Both the position numbers and the translations under genes were made by a program. The notes beneath the pieces are model-generated. The model did no database searches, had not been told where the DNA came from, and saw nothing but the letters and a program-made list of their open reading frames with translations. A DNA stretch of 64,000 nucleotides, from NCBI RefSeq assembly GCF_000284295.1, contig NC_017093.1, forward strand, positions 558,001 to 622,000, written 5' to 3'. This DNA is from Actinoplanes missouriensis 431 (GTDB lineage Bacteria; Actinomycetota; Actinomycetes; Mycobacteriales; Micromonosporaceae). Of the stretch, positions 23,454-31,752 are shown piece after piece (position 1 is the first letter of the stretch; each line of letters opens with the position of its first letter).

Positions 23454-24645
23454 CCCGACCGCCGCAGCGCACCCGGCCCCCGAGCCCCGCACCGGCGCGG
23501 ACGACACCCCGGCCGCGGCCGACTCCGCCGCGCCCACCCCAGCGGGGCCCGAGCCGGCCGAGCCCGCATCGGCGGGGCCCGAGCCGGCCGAGCCCGCATC
23601 GGCGGGGCCCGAGCCGGCCGAGCCCGCATCGGCGGGGCCCGAGCCGGCCGAGCCCGCGTCGGCGGGGACCGAGACCGACGAGCCACCGGTTCTGGGCTCC
23701 GCCGGGACGGCTCCCGCGATCCCGCCGAACGCCGGGTTCCGGCTGGCCGCCTTCGGCGCGTTGCTGATCGTCGTGCTCTTCGCCGGATACGGACTGGGCC
23801 GCCTCAACAACGGCACCGCCGCCACCTCGGCCCCGGCCGGGGTCGGCGCCACCCCGGCGCCCTCCTCGACGGTCGTCGACGAGAGCCAGCCGCACACCCA
23901 CGGCGTGAGCGTCCCGGTACCCGGCGCCAACGCGGCCGGCGCGGCGGTCGGCGGCCTGTCCCTCAGCTCCAGCGGGCTCACCCTGACGCCGGTGACGACC
24001 ACGTTCCCGGCCGGCCGCGCGCAGAAGCTCGAGTTCACCGTTCACGGGCCGGGTGGGGCGCCGGTCACCACGTACGCCGTGGTGCACGACAAGCCGCTGC
24101 ACCTCATCGTGATCCGCCGTGACCTCACCGGTTTCCAGCACCTGCACCCGGTGATGGCGCCCGACGGCACCTGGAGCATCGACCTCACCCTCGCCGAGCC
24201 GGGCAGTTACCGCATGATCGCGGACTTCACGGCGCTGGTCGGCGGCGCCCAGATCGCCACCACGCTCGGCAGCGACCTGACGGTCGCCGGGAACTACACG
24301 CCGGTCACCCTGCCCGATCCGGCGCGGGCCACGACCACCGAGGGCTTCCAGGTGGGGTACGAGGGAACGCCCGGCACCGCGGCGACCCAGCCCCTGCTGA
24401 TGACCGTCAAGGACGCCGCCGGCAAGCCGGTGACGGTCGAGCCCTACCTCGGCGCGTACGGCCACCTGGTCGTCCTACGGGAGAACGACCTGGCCTACGT
24501 CCACGTGCACCCGGAGACCCGCCTCATCGACGGCAAGATCAAGTTCTGGCTGTCGGCGCCCAGCCCCGGCACCTACCGGATGTTCCTCGACTTCCAGGTC
24601 GCCGGGAAGGTCTCCACGGCGGCCTGGACCGTCGTGGTCAGCTAG
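23446..24645 (+). CDS. His-rich membrane-anchored protein downstream of copZ
   Basis: A 399-residue protein. The N-terminal 95 residues are Pro/Ala/Glu-rich and include four perfect AGPEPAEPAS-type decapeptide repeats. A single membrane segment (about 99-120) follows. The exported part carries metal-ligand-like histidines: QPHTHG, HDKPLHLIV, FQHLHPV and AYVHVHPET. Two related Ig-like beta domains seem to be present (about 165-285 and 290-398), each ending in a PGSYRM/PGTYRM block. The overlap with copZ suggests a role in copper binding or tolerance at the membrane; direct evidence is lacking. I do not recognise a named family. Confidence 0.72.
   Translation: MPDPTAAAHPAPEPRTGADDTPAAADSAAPTPAGPEPAEPASAGPEPAEPASAGPEPAEPASAGPEPAEPASAGTETDEPPVLGSAGTAPAIPPNAGFRLAAFGALLIVVLFAGYGLGRLNNGTAATSAPAGVGATPAPSSTVVDESQPHTHGVSVPVPGANAAGAAVGGLSLSSSGLTLTPVTTTFPAGRAQKLEFTVHGPGGAPVTTYAVVHDKPLHLIVIRRDLTGFQHLHPVMAPDGTWSIDLTLAEPGSYRMIADFTALVGGAQIATTLGSDLTVAGNYTPVTLPDPARATTTEGFQVGYEGTPGTAATQPLLMTVKDAAGKPVTVEPYLGAYGHLVVLRENDLAYVHVHPETRLIDGKIKFWLSAPSPGTYRMFLDFQVAGKVSTAAWTVVVS
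23551..23670 (+). repeat. 30-bp coding tandem repeat, four copies
   Basis: Four units of 30 bp starting GAGCCGGCCGAG at 23551, 23581, 23611 and 23641, the first three identical. They encode Pro/Glu/Ala decapeptides in the cytoplasmic spacer of the His-rich protein and keep the reading frame. Confidence 0.92.
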
Positions 24646-25798
24646 CCAGCATCTTCTCCAGCGCGGGCGTCACGCCCCACTGGCCGGTCAGCGCGGAGTA
24701 CTCCGCCTGCTGCTCGGCGGTCGGCGCGGCGCCCGTGCGGCGGGACCGCAGCAGCAGGTTGCGCGGGGTGTGCGCCGAGTCGACGAACTCCACCACGTCC
24801 ACCCGGTACCCGTTCAGTCGCAGCAGTGCGGCGCGCAGCGAATCCGTCAGCACGTCGGCGAACCTCTCCCGGAGGATCGCGTGACGTGTCGTCTCCCCGT
24901 ACGGGAAAGGGGTCTTGAGGGTTTTCAGTTGCGCAGCGATGTCGTGGTGGCAGCAGGGAGCCGCCAGGACCCATTTCGCCTCCCAGCGCACCGCCCGGGC
25001 CAGCGCCTGGTCGGTGGCCGTGTCACAGGCGTGCAGCGCGAGGACCAGGTCCGGCGCGAACGGCAGCTGCGCGTCCTCGATCGTGCCGGCCACGAAGCTG
25101 ACCTCATCGGCGCAGCCCAGGCGTTCCGCGACCGCCGTGTTGCGCACCCGCTGATCCTCGCGGACGTCGACGCCGACCACCTCGACCCGCGCGCCACGCA
25201 TGTGCAGGTACCGGTAGGCGGCGAAGGTCAGGTACGCGTTTCCGCAGCCCAGGTCGACGACCCGTAACGGCTGAGGCAGCTCGTCGGGGAGCGTGGCGGC
25301 CAGCGCGCGCAGGAACGCGTCGATCTGACGGCGTTTCGCGGCGTTGCCCCCGATCACGTCGAAGAGCGGGTCTCCCGGGTCGAGCAGCCACTGTTTCTCC
25401 CGGTCGTGAGCCTGCTCGGCGGGTTTGGCGGCGGTGCCGGCGGACACGGCGGCCCGGTGGACCTGAGCGTCGCCCTTCTTGGTCACCCGCACCTGGACGG
25501 TGGTCGTCTCGGTCTCCACGTGCCAGTTGCCGAACGGCTCGGCGAGCAACTCGTCGAAGGCCGCGGCCGCCTCGGCGCCGGGCGCGACGTTACGGGTGAA
25601 CGGCCGGGCGCCGTCGTCAGTGACGATCTGCAGTCGCTGCCCGGATTTGAGCGTGACCGGCCGCACCTGCGCCCGGGTGACCGACGGCACATGGCCGCGA
25701 CGGCGGCCGGCCGCGACGGCCCGGGTCAGGCCCGGCGCGAGCAGCAGCTCCCGGACCTCGGCAAGAACTTGATCGAGCGGCTCTGGCATGTCTTCCAT
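24638..25798 (-). CDS. SAM-dependent methyltransferase (Methyltransf_32-like)
   Basis: A 386-residue protein. The C-terminal two thirds form a class I methyltransferase with VVDLGCGNAYLTFAAYRYL (SAM loop), VVGVDVRED and a conserved APCCHH motif, as in the PF13679 family of METTL25/RRNAD1-type proteins. The N-terminal 150 residues may bind substrate. The target is unknown; RNA is plausible by family. Two ATGs lie 9 nt apart (25798 and 25789); neither has a good ribosome binding site. Convergent with the His-rich membrane gene, overlapping it by 8 nt. Confidence 0.83.
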   Translation of the reverse strand: MEDMPEPLDQVLAEVRELLLAPGLTRAVAAGRRRGHVPSVTRAQVRPVTLKSGQRLQIVTDDGARPFTRNVAPGAEAAAAFDELLAEPFGNWHVETETTTVQVRVTKKGDAQVHRAAVSAGTAAKPAEQAHDREKQWLLDPGDPLFDVIGGNAAKRRQIDAFLRALAATLPDELPQPLRVVDLGCGNAYLTFAAYRYLHMRGARVEVVGVDVREDQRVRNTAVAERLGCADEVSFVAGTIEDAQLPFAPDLVLALHACDTATDQALARAVRWEAKWVLAAPCCHHDIAAQLKTLKTPFPYGETTRHAILRERFADVLTDSLRAALLRLNGYRVDVVEFVDSAHTPRNLLLRSRRTGAAPTAEQQAEYSALTGQWGVTPALEKMLAS

Positions 25799-25871
25799 TC
25801 TGCCCACGGCCCGGAGGGCTGTGGATCTCGCGGCGGCGCGGTTAAGTTGATCAGCGGGCAAGGAGGTGTCG

Positions 25872-26507
25872 TTGATCGTCGGCCTGCTCTCCGACCGCTT
25901 GCGGGAGGTCACCCGGGAAGGGCGCGCCGTCGCGCAGCGCAGCCGGTTCGTCGACGGGCTCGCCACCGGGCGGCTGCCGCTCGCCGCCTACGCGGAGCTG
26001 GCCGCCCAGCACTGGTTCGTCTACGAGACGCTGGAGCTGGCCGCCGCCGCGATGACCGACGATCCGGTCGCCCGGCACTTCGTCTACCCGGAGCTGTTTC
26101 GGATCCCTGCGCTCGAAGCCGACCTGCGGTTCCTGTTCGGCGCGCGCTGGCAGAGCCGGATCTCCGCGCTGCCGGCCACGACCACGTACTGCACCCGGAT
26201 CCGGTCCGCCGCGTTCGACCACGCCACCGGGTACGTGGCGCATCACTGCACGCGGTACCTCGGTGATCTGTCCGGCGGGCAGTGGCTCGGGCAGAAGCTC
26301 GTCGAGGCGTACCGGCTGGACCGGCAGGGGTATCGGTTCTTCGTCTTCGAGGGCGTCGACCCGCCGCTGTTCCGGGCCCGGTACCGCGACCAGCTCAACG
26401 CCGTGCCCTGGTCACGCGGGGAGCGCAACGCCTTCCTCGACGAGGTGTCGGCGGCGTACCGGCTCAACATCGGGCTGCTCGGCGAGCTCGAGGAGCGCTG
26501 GAGCTGA
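25872..26507 (+). CDS. Heme-oxygenase homologue lacking the axial histidine
   Basis: A 211-residue member of the biliverdin-producing heme oxygenase family. The distal helix signature YVAHHCTRYLGDLSGGQ is intact, as are FFVFEG and the helical pattern YAELAAQHWFVYETLE. However, aligning TREGRAVAQRSRFVDGL with corynebacterial HmuO places Arg18 where the heme-ligating His stands; the codon is CGC. The protein may therefore bind heme differently or not at all. The TTG at 25872 is chosen as start because AGGAGG ends 5 nt before it, whereas the GTG at 25866 overlaps that site. No heme-uptake genes are adjacent. Confidence 0.82.
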   Translation: MIVGLLSDRLREVTREGRAVAQRSRFVDGLATGRLPLAAYAELAAQHWFVYETLELAAAAMTDDPVARHFVYPELFRIPALEADLRFLFGARWQSRISALPATTTYCTRIRSAAFDHATGYVAHHCTRYLGDLSGGQWLGQKLVEAYRLDRQGYRFFVFEGVDPPLFRARYRDQLNAVPWSRGERNAFLDEVSAAYRLNIGLLGELEERWS

Positions 26508-26510
26508 GCC

Positions 26511-26544
26511 GCACGGGACCGTCCGTGGTCCCGTGCTTCTCATT
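26511..26544 (+). terminator. Intrinsic terminator between convergent genes
   Basis: GCACGGGACC/GGTCCCGTGC forms a perfect 10-bp stem with a 6-nt loop, followed by TTCTCATT. It lies 4 nt after the heme-oxygenase-like gene and may also serve the convergent helicase gene on the other strand. Confidence 0.75.
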
Positions 26545-26552
26545 GTCGCCGG

Positions 26553-28421
26553 TCAGGCGTCGGCGGCCTCGGTGGCCGGGGCGGCCTGGGGCGTCTCGTC
26601 GGCGCGGGCGCGGCGGCGACGGCGACGCGGCGCTGCCGTCTCACCCTCGGCGGTCGCCGGCTTCGTCTCGGCCGGGGCTTCCGCTGTCACCGGCGATTCC
26701 GCTTTGACCGCTTTGGCCGCTTTAGGCGCTTCGGCCGGCGCTTCCGCCGGGGCTGCGTCGGTGGAGGCCGTGTCGGTGGAGGCCGCGTCGACCGGGGCCG
26801 TGGCGGGCGTGCGACGCCGGCGGGTGCGGGCCCGCGGTGCGGCGGGCGCCTCCTCGGTCGTCTCCGGGGACGCGGGTGCGTTCTCGGTCACTGCCGAAGG
26901 CGTACCCTCGGCGTCCTCGACCACCCGGCGGCGGCGTCGCTCGCGCTTGGGCCGCTCGGTCGACTCCGCCTCGGAGCCGGAGCCGGAGCCGGAGCCGGAA
27001 CCGGGGCCGGAACCGGAGCTGTCGGACGGACCGGTGGAACCGCCGCGGGACCGGCCGCCGCGTCCACGATCGCGATCGCGGTCACGGCCGCGCCCGCCCT
27101 GGCGACGGCTGGCGGTGCCCAGGTCCTCCTCCACCTCGGCGGACAGCCCGGCTCGGCTGCGGTCCGCGGTCGGCAGGGTGCCCGAGACGTCGCTCGGGAT
27201 GTCCAGGTCGGCGTAGAGCGCCGGGCTGGTGTGGTAGGTCTCCGGCGGCTGCGGCATGCCCAGGCCGAGCGACTTGTCGATCAGCACCCAGCGCGGCATG
27301 TCCTCCCAGTCCACGAACGTGATCGCGACACCGGTGGCACCCGCCCGGCCGGTGCGGCCGATGCGGTGGGTGTAGGTCTCCGGGTCTTCCGGGCAGTCGT
27401 AGTTGATCACGTGGGTGACGCCCGAGACGTCCAGACCGCGGGCGGCGACGTCGGTCGCGACCAGCACGTCGATCTTGCCGGTGCGGAACGCCCGCAGCGC
27501 GCGCTCCCGGGCGCCCTGGCCCAGGTCGCCGTGCACCGCCGCGACGGCGAAGCCCCGGAAGTCGAGGTCCTCGGCGACCCGGTCGGCGGCCCGCTTGGTG
27601 CGCGTGAAGATCATCGTGAGACCACGACCGCGGGCCTGCAGGATGCGGGCCACCATCTCCAGCTTGTTCATCGGGTGCGTGCGGTAGACGACCTGCTTGG
27701 TCAGCGGCGACGCCGCGCTCTCCGCGGTGTGGCCGGCGTGGATCGTCACCGGGTTGCGCAGGAACCGGCGGGACAGCGCCACGATCGGGTCCGGCATGGT
27801 GGCCGAGAAGAGCATCGTCTGACGCTGATCGGGCAGCATCGCGAGGATCTTCTCGACGTCGTCGAGGAAGCCGAGGTCGAGCATCCGGTCCGCCTCGTCC
27901 AGGACGAGCGCGCGGACCGAGCCGAGCTTCAGCTGCTTCTGCTTCGCCAGGTCGAGCAGGCGGCCGGGGGTGCCGACCAGGATCTCGACGCCCTTCTTCA
28001 GCGCGTCGACCTGCGGCTCGTACGCCACGCCGCCGTAGATCGGCAGGACGCGGACGCCGCGGGTGCTGCCCGCCGCCGCGAGGTCGCGGGCGACCTGCAG
28101 GCCGAGCTCGCGGGTGGGCACGACGATCAGGGCCTGCGGCTTGCCGTCGGCGCCCTCCGACGGCGCGGTGACGCGCTCGAGCAGGGGCAGGCCGAAGCCG
28201 AGGGTCTTGCCGGTGCCGGTGGGCGCCTGGCCGATCAGGTCGGTGCCGCGCAGCGCGATGGGCAGCGCGTACTCCTGGATGGCGAACGCGTGGGTGATGC
28301 CCGCCGCGGACAGCGCCTCGACAGTCTCGGCGCGAACGCCCAGCTCAGCGAAGGTGGGGCTGTCGGGGCGGACCGGTGCACGGCTGGTGACGGGTACTAG
28401 AGCTTGCTCATTGTCGGTCAT
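26553..28421 (-). CDS. DEAD-box RNA helicase with long disordered C-terminus
   Basis: A 622-residue ATP-dependent RNA helicase. It has a Q motif region (FAELGVRAETVEAL... IQEYALPIAL), motif I APTGTGKT, Ia PTRELG, II DEAD, III SAT and VI HRIGRTGRAG; the core ends at about residue 385. The last ~235 residues are low-complexity: a basic RGRGGRSRGG stretch, then a Ser/Gly-rich segment, then Ala/Glu/Pro-rich runs with RRRRR clusters. This resembles RhlE-type helicases of actinobacteria, which act in ribosome assembly and RNA decay. A 270-nt leader separates it from the DUF3107 gene, enough for the autoregulation common in such genes. Confidence 0.92.
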   Translation of the reverse strand: MTDNEQALVPVTSRAPVRPDSPTFAELGVRAETVEALSAAGITHAFAIQEYALPIALRGTDLIGQAPTGTGKTLGFGLPLLERVTAPSEGADGKPQALIVVPTRELGLQVARDLAAAGSTRGVRVLPIYGGVAYEPQVDALKKGVEILVGTPGRLLDLAKQKQLKLGSVRALVLDEADRMLDLGFLDDVEKILAMLPDQRQTMLFSATMPDPIVALSRRFLRNPVTIHAGHTAESAASPLTKQVVYRTHPMNKLEMVARILQARGRGLTMIFTRTKRAADRVAEDLDFRGFAVAAVHGDLGQGARERALRAFRTGKIDVLVATDVAARGLDVSGVTHVINYDCPEDPETYTHRIGRTGRAGATGVAITFVDWEDMPRWVLIDKSLGLGMPQPPETYHTSPALYADLDIPSDVSGTLPTADRSRAGLSAEVEEDLGTASRRQGGRGRDRDRDRGRGGRSRGGSTGPSDSSGSGPGSGSGSGSGSEAESTERPKRERRRRRVVEDAEGTPSAVTENAPASPETTEEAPAAPRARTRRRRTPATAPVDAASTDTASTDAAPAEAPAEAPKAAKAVKAESPVTAEAPAETKPATAEGETAAPRRRRRRARADETPQAAPATEAADA

Positions 28422-28638
28422 GAAGTTTTACGGGTGCCCTCTCGTGGTGCGCCCGTCGAAGTCTGGGGCGCGGTCTTGTTGGGCGCGGGCCACACGCGGT
28501 TAAGCGGGCCGCACGCGCGTTCGCCGTGCTTCGCGGGGCCGGTTTGAACCGGACCCGGGGTCGATTTGACAAATCGACGAGGACGGCGACGGCGCAAGTC
28601 TACCCGACCTGGGGCCGGGCGCACCCGAGAGCAAGTTA

Positions 28639-28672
28639 CGGGAGGGAACCCTGCGATCAGGGCGCCCTCCCG
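28639..28672 (-). terminator. Hairpin downstream of the DUF3107 gene
   Basis: CGGGAGGG and CCCTCCCG flank a second inner stem CCCTG/CAGGG, giving a long imperfect hairpin about 20 nt after the DUF3107 stop codon on the minus strand. No U-tract follows. Confidence 0.55.
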
Positions 28673-28691
28673 TTGTATAGCTATGTGTCGA

Positions 28692-28916
28692 TTAGCGCGT
28701 CGTGAACCCGAACGGGCGGTGCGACGCCTCGGCGATCTCCACGTAGGCCACCTTGGCGACCGGGATGATCACCTTGCGGCCCTTCTCGTCCGTAAGCGTC
28801 AGGACGCCGTCCTTGGCCAGCGCCTCGGACACCGCCTGCTCGACCTCCGCCGGGGTCTGCGCGCTCTCCAGCACAAGCTCACGCGGCGACTGCTGCACGC
28901 CGATCTTGACCTCCAC
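28692..28916 (-). CDS. DUF3107 protein
   Basis: A 74-residue actinobacterial protein of unknown function, recognised by EVKIGVQQSPRELVLES at the N-terminus and the IIPVAKVAYVEI block near the end. It is cytoplasmic with no catalytic motif. The GTG at 28916 is chosen over the ATG at 28934 because GAGGAGG lies 5 nt before the GTG. The neighbourhood with a TetR regulator, helicase and downstream hydrolase/MoeZ genes is one I have seen conserved in actinobacteria. Confidence 0.88.
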   Translation of the reverse strand: MEVKIGVQQSPRELVLESAQTPAEVEQAVSEALAKDGVLTLTDEKGRKVIIPVAKVAYVEIAEASHRPFGFTTR

Positions 28917-28953
28917 GGGGCCCTCCTCTGTCAACCGTCTACCGCTGATGAGG

Positions 28954-29613
28954 CTATCCGATTTCCGGCGGCGTTCCGGCTGATGAACCTCCCTGGAGCG
29001 GGAAGCTGGCTATCCCGCGCCAGATCAGCGCTGCTACGAGCGCTTCGGCTTCAGCTTTGGGCGTACGCCGGCCGTTCGCCAGCCAGAACTGCGCGGCCTG
29101 TCCGGCAGCTCCGGCCAGGCCGGACGCGAGGAGCTCGGCCTGATCCGGGCGGAGCCCGGTGTCCGAGATGATGGTGTCGGTCACAGCCGCGATGCAGCCC
29201 TGCTCGACCCGCTCGACCCGCTGGCGCACCTGTGGGTCGTTGCGCAGGTCCGACTCGAAGACGAGCCGGAACGCCTCACTCTCGTGGTCCATGAAGTCGA
29301 AGTACGCACGGACCGCGCCTTTGACACGTTCCTTGTTGTCGGGAGTGGCCAGCATGGCGCTCCGCACCTTGGCGATTATCGCGTCGCAGTGCGTGTCCAG
29401 CAGGGCCAGGTAAAGCTCCAGCTTGCCGGGGAAGTGCTGGTAGAGAACGGGCTTCGACACCCCCGCACGCTCCGCGATGTCGTCCATCGCCGCGGCGTGA
29501 TAGCCGTGGGCGACGAAGACCTGCTGCGCCGCGGCCAGCAGCTGCTTGCGGCGCGCGGAACGTGGCAGACGGGTCGGTCGGGCGGTCTGTGCCCCGCCGG
29601 ACGCAGCGGTCAT
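28954..29613 (-). CDS. TetR-family transcriptional regulator
   Basis: A 219-residue repressor. The N-terminal helix-turn-helix spans about 20-65 (LLAAAQQVFVAHGYHAAAM, then AGVSKPVLYQHFPGK), and the C-terminal helices form the ligand-binding and dimer domain. The start at 29613 is supported by GGAGG 8 nt upstream. It is divergent from the Pro-rich protein gene at 29770; the 156-nt region between them holds the direct repeat CTGCAAC twice and a TAGCCT box. No ligand can be inferred. Confidence 0.92.
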   Translation of the reverse strand: MTAASGGAQTARPTRLPRSARRKQLLAAAQQVFVAHGYHAAAMDDIAERAGVSKPVLYQHFPGKLELYLALLDTHCDAIIAKVRSAMLATPDNKERVKGAVRAYFDFMDHESEAFRLVFESDLRNDPQVRQRVERVEQGCIAAVTDTIISDTGLRPDQAELLASGLAGAAGQAAQFWLANGRRTPKAEAEALVAALIWRGIASFPLQGGSSAGTPPEIG

Positions 29614-29769
29614 TTCTTCAACCTCCAGGGGGTCGGTCCCCGCGGTACGTCGTCGTGGATTGCCCGGATCGGCGCTTGTCGCGGTCGTGCGGGCAATTGT
29701 CGCGACGCTGCAACTTATCGCCACTGCAACCACACGGTAGCCTCAGCAGGGGCGAGCGAGGAGCACGCG

Positions 29770-31752
29770 GTGGATGAAACAGGGCATTCGGGAGACACCG
29801 GGGCCGCAGGAAGCGGTAACGGTGCCGACTCGCGTGACCGCAGTCGAGTGAACGGGTGGGCGAACGCCGACAGTCCGTGGTCGAACGCGGGCGCGGCAGT
29901 GGAGCAGGACACCGACGTGCCGTCGTGGCGTCGCCCGTCGGATGGACGCCCGTCGGATGGACGCCCGTTCGGGCGTCAGCCGTTCCCGTCGTCAGCCGTT
30001 CCGGCCCCGAACCAGGTGGAGAACCCCCCTTCCGTGACAGCCGATCCGCCCGCGCCGTGGCCCGGCGAGCGCAGCCGCCTCGCCGAGATCCTCGGACACC
30101 GCCGTACGCCCGCCACGCCGACGCCGGTCAGCCCGGCCGTCGCGCCGCGCCCGGCCAGCGCCCCGCCGTACCCGTACGAGGGTGACCTCGACGACTCCTA
30201 CCGGGACGGCCCGCCGCCGCGCGCAGCCGTGCCGATGAGCCGGCCGGACTGGGTGCCCGCCACCGATGCCGCCCCGGTCACGCCGGCTGCCCCGGCCGCT
30301 CCGGCCCCGGCCGAGCGGTCCCGGCACGCGCTCGTCACCGACACGCTGGCGCAGGGCCTGCCGCAGGTCGACCCGGCACCCGTGGGCGACCAGCGATCGG
30401 CGGACAACCCGGCCGCGCCGGCCCGCCCGGCGTACGATTCGGCAAGCTTCTCGCGCCGCTACGAGCCGGCGCCGGTCGCGTTCCCCCCAGCCACCGACCC
30501 ACTCACCGACGACGCCAGCCCGTACCCCGCGCCGGCCCGTGCCGAGGAGCCGGACAGCGCGCTCGCCGCGGCCATGACCGAGCCGAGCGGCGCGCTGCCG
30601 CAGCGGGTGCCGGCCCAGCCTGACGTCCCCAGAGTTCCGGAGCCGCCCTCCGTGGAGCCATCGGCCGAGGCGCCTGCCCTGGCGCGCATCGCGACGCATC
30701 TGCGCCGCGGTGACGTCGTGCCTGCGCAGGAGCGGCAGGAGGGCTTCGACGTCCAGGACATCCTCGCCGCCGTGCGCGGCGTGACGGGTGTCCGCGACGC
30801 GTCGCTGCGGGCCACCCCGGCCGGCGCGCACAGCCTGCGGCTGGACCTCTCCGACGGCGCGGACCCGGCCGAGGTGAGCCGCCGCGTGGCCCGCCTCCTG
30901 CAGGACCGGATGGGTCTGGACGCGGCGATGCCCGCCGACGGCCCGGCCGCCCCGATCTCCGCGCCCCCGCGGGCGGCTGCGCCCATCTCGTCGCCTCCGC
31001 GCGCGGCCGCGCCGATCGTTCCCGGTCAGGCGCGTCCCGGCCGGGCCTCGGTTCCGGCCCCGGTCTCGGCTGCGCCCGTCTCCGCGGCTCCGACCTCGGC
31101 CCCACCGCGGCAGTTCTCGCCGGCGCCCGCCTCCGCGCCGCCGTTCTCACCGGCGCCCGCATCGGCGCCGCCGTTCCCGCCGGCGCCCGCATCGACGCCC
31201 TCGTTCTCGTCGTCGCCGGTTCCGGCCTCGGCTCCGGCTCCGGTTTCGGCGGCTCCGGCCCAGCGGACGCCGGTCGCCGAGCGCGCCTCGCTGGTTCCGG
31301 TCGACGCCAGCCGTCCCCGCCCGCTCGACCCGGGCGAGAGCCCCGGCCCCCGCGTGGTCATCGAGAACGTGCACGTCAACACGTTCGGCGCGGACGCCAG
31401 CGTCGAGGTCCGGCTGCGCGCCGGCGATCGCGCCGCGTCCGGCGTGGCGACCGGCCCGGCCGTCGACGGTTACCTGCTGCGCCTCTGCGCGACGGCCACC
31501 GCCGGTGCGGTCGACGAGCTGCTCTCGGAATCCCAGCACGAGCACGGCCCGGCCCGCTGCTTCGTCGAGCACGCCGCCGCCGTCTCGTTCGGCCAGATGC
31601 AGGTGGCGGTCGTCGTGCTGCTGCTCTCCTGCGACGGCGGGTGGGTGGAACAGCTGGCCGGTTCCGCCGTGGTGACCGGCGACGAGCGGCATGCCATGGT
31701 CCGCGCCACACTGGCGGCGGTCAACCGTCGTCTTGAGGCACTGTTGGCTTGA
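29770..31752 (+). CDS. Long Pro/Ala-rich protein with conserved C-terminal domain
   Basis: A 660-residue protein, most of it (about 1-290 and 395-525) disordered and Pro/Ala/Ser-rich, including short repeats such as SDGRP and PASAPPFSPA. Two folded regions are visible. One is an ACT-like or asparagine-free alpha/beta segment at about 315-385 (GFDVQDILAAVRGVTGVRDA). The other is a C-terminal domain at about 530-660 (VVIENVHVNTFGADASVEVR), resembling the small alpha/beta domain found in other actinobacterial proteins. The function is unknown. GTG start with GAGGAG 7 nt upstream. The stop overlaps the ATG of the hydrolase gene (TGATG). Confidence 0.72.
   Translation: MDETGHSGDTGAAGSGNGADSRDRSRVNGWANADSPWSNAGAAVEQDTDVPSWRRPSDGRPSDGRPFGRQPFPSSAVPAPNQVENPPSVTADPPAPWPGERSRLAEILGHRRTPATPTPVSPAVAPRPASAPPYPYEGDLDDSYRDGPPPRAAVPMSRPDWVPATDAAPVTPAAPAAPAPAERSRHALVTDTLAQGLPQVDPAPVGDQRSADNPAAPARPAYDSASFSRRYEPAPVAFPPATDPLTDDASPYPAPARAEEPDSALAAAMTEPSGALPQRVPAQPDVPRVPEPPSVEPSAEAPALARIATHLRRGDVVPAQERQEGFDVQDILAAVRGVTGVRDASLRATPAGAHSLRLDLSDGADPAEVSRRVARLLQDRMGLDAAMPADGPAAPISAPPRAAAPISSPPRAAAPIVPGQARPGRASVPAPVSAAPVSAAPTSAPPRQFSPAPASAPPFSPAPASAPPFPPAPASTPSFSSSPVPASAPAPVSAAPAQRTPVAERASLVPVDASRPRPLDPGESPGPRVVIENVHVNTFGADASVEVRLRAGDRAASGVATGPAVDGYLLRLCATATAGAVDELLSESQHEHGPARCFVEHAAAVSFGQMQVAVVVLLLSCDGGWVEQLAGSAVVTGDERHAMVRATLAAVNRRLEALLA

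Noticed and set aside
23551..23670. 30-bp repeats as a possible regulatory array
   Set aside because: They stay in frame within a protein and encode Pro/Glu/Ala decapeptides, so they are a coding repeat.
26553..27200. Disordered tail of the DEAD-box helicase as a separate gene or fusion
   Set aside because: The frame is continuous with the helicase core, and long Arg/Gly and Ala/Glu tails are common in actinobacterial RNA helicases.
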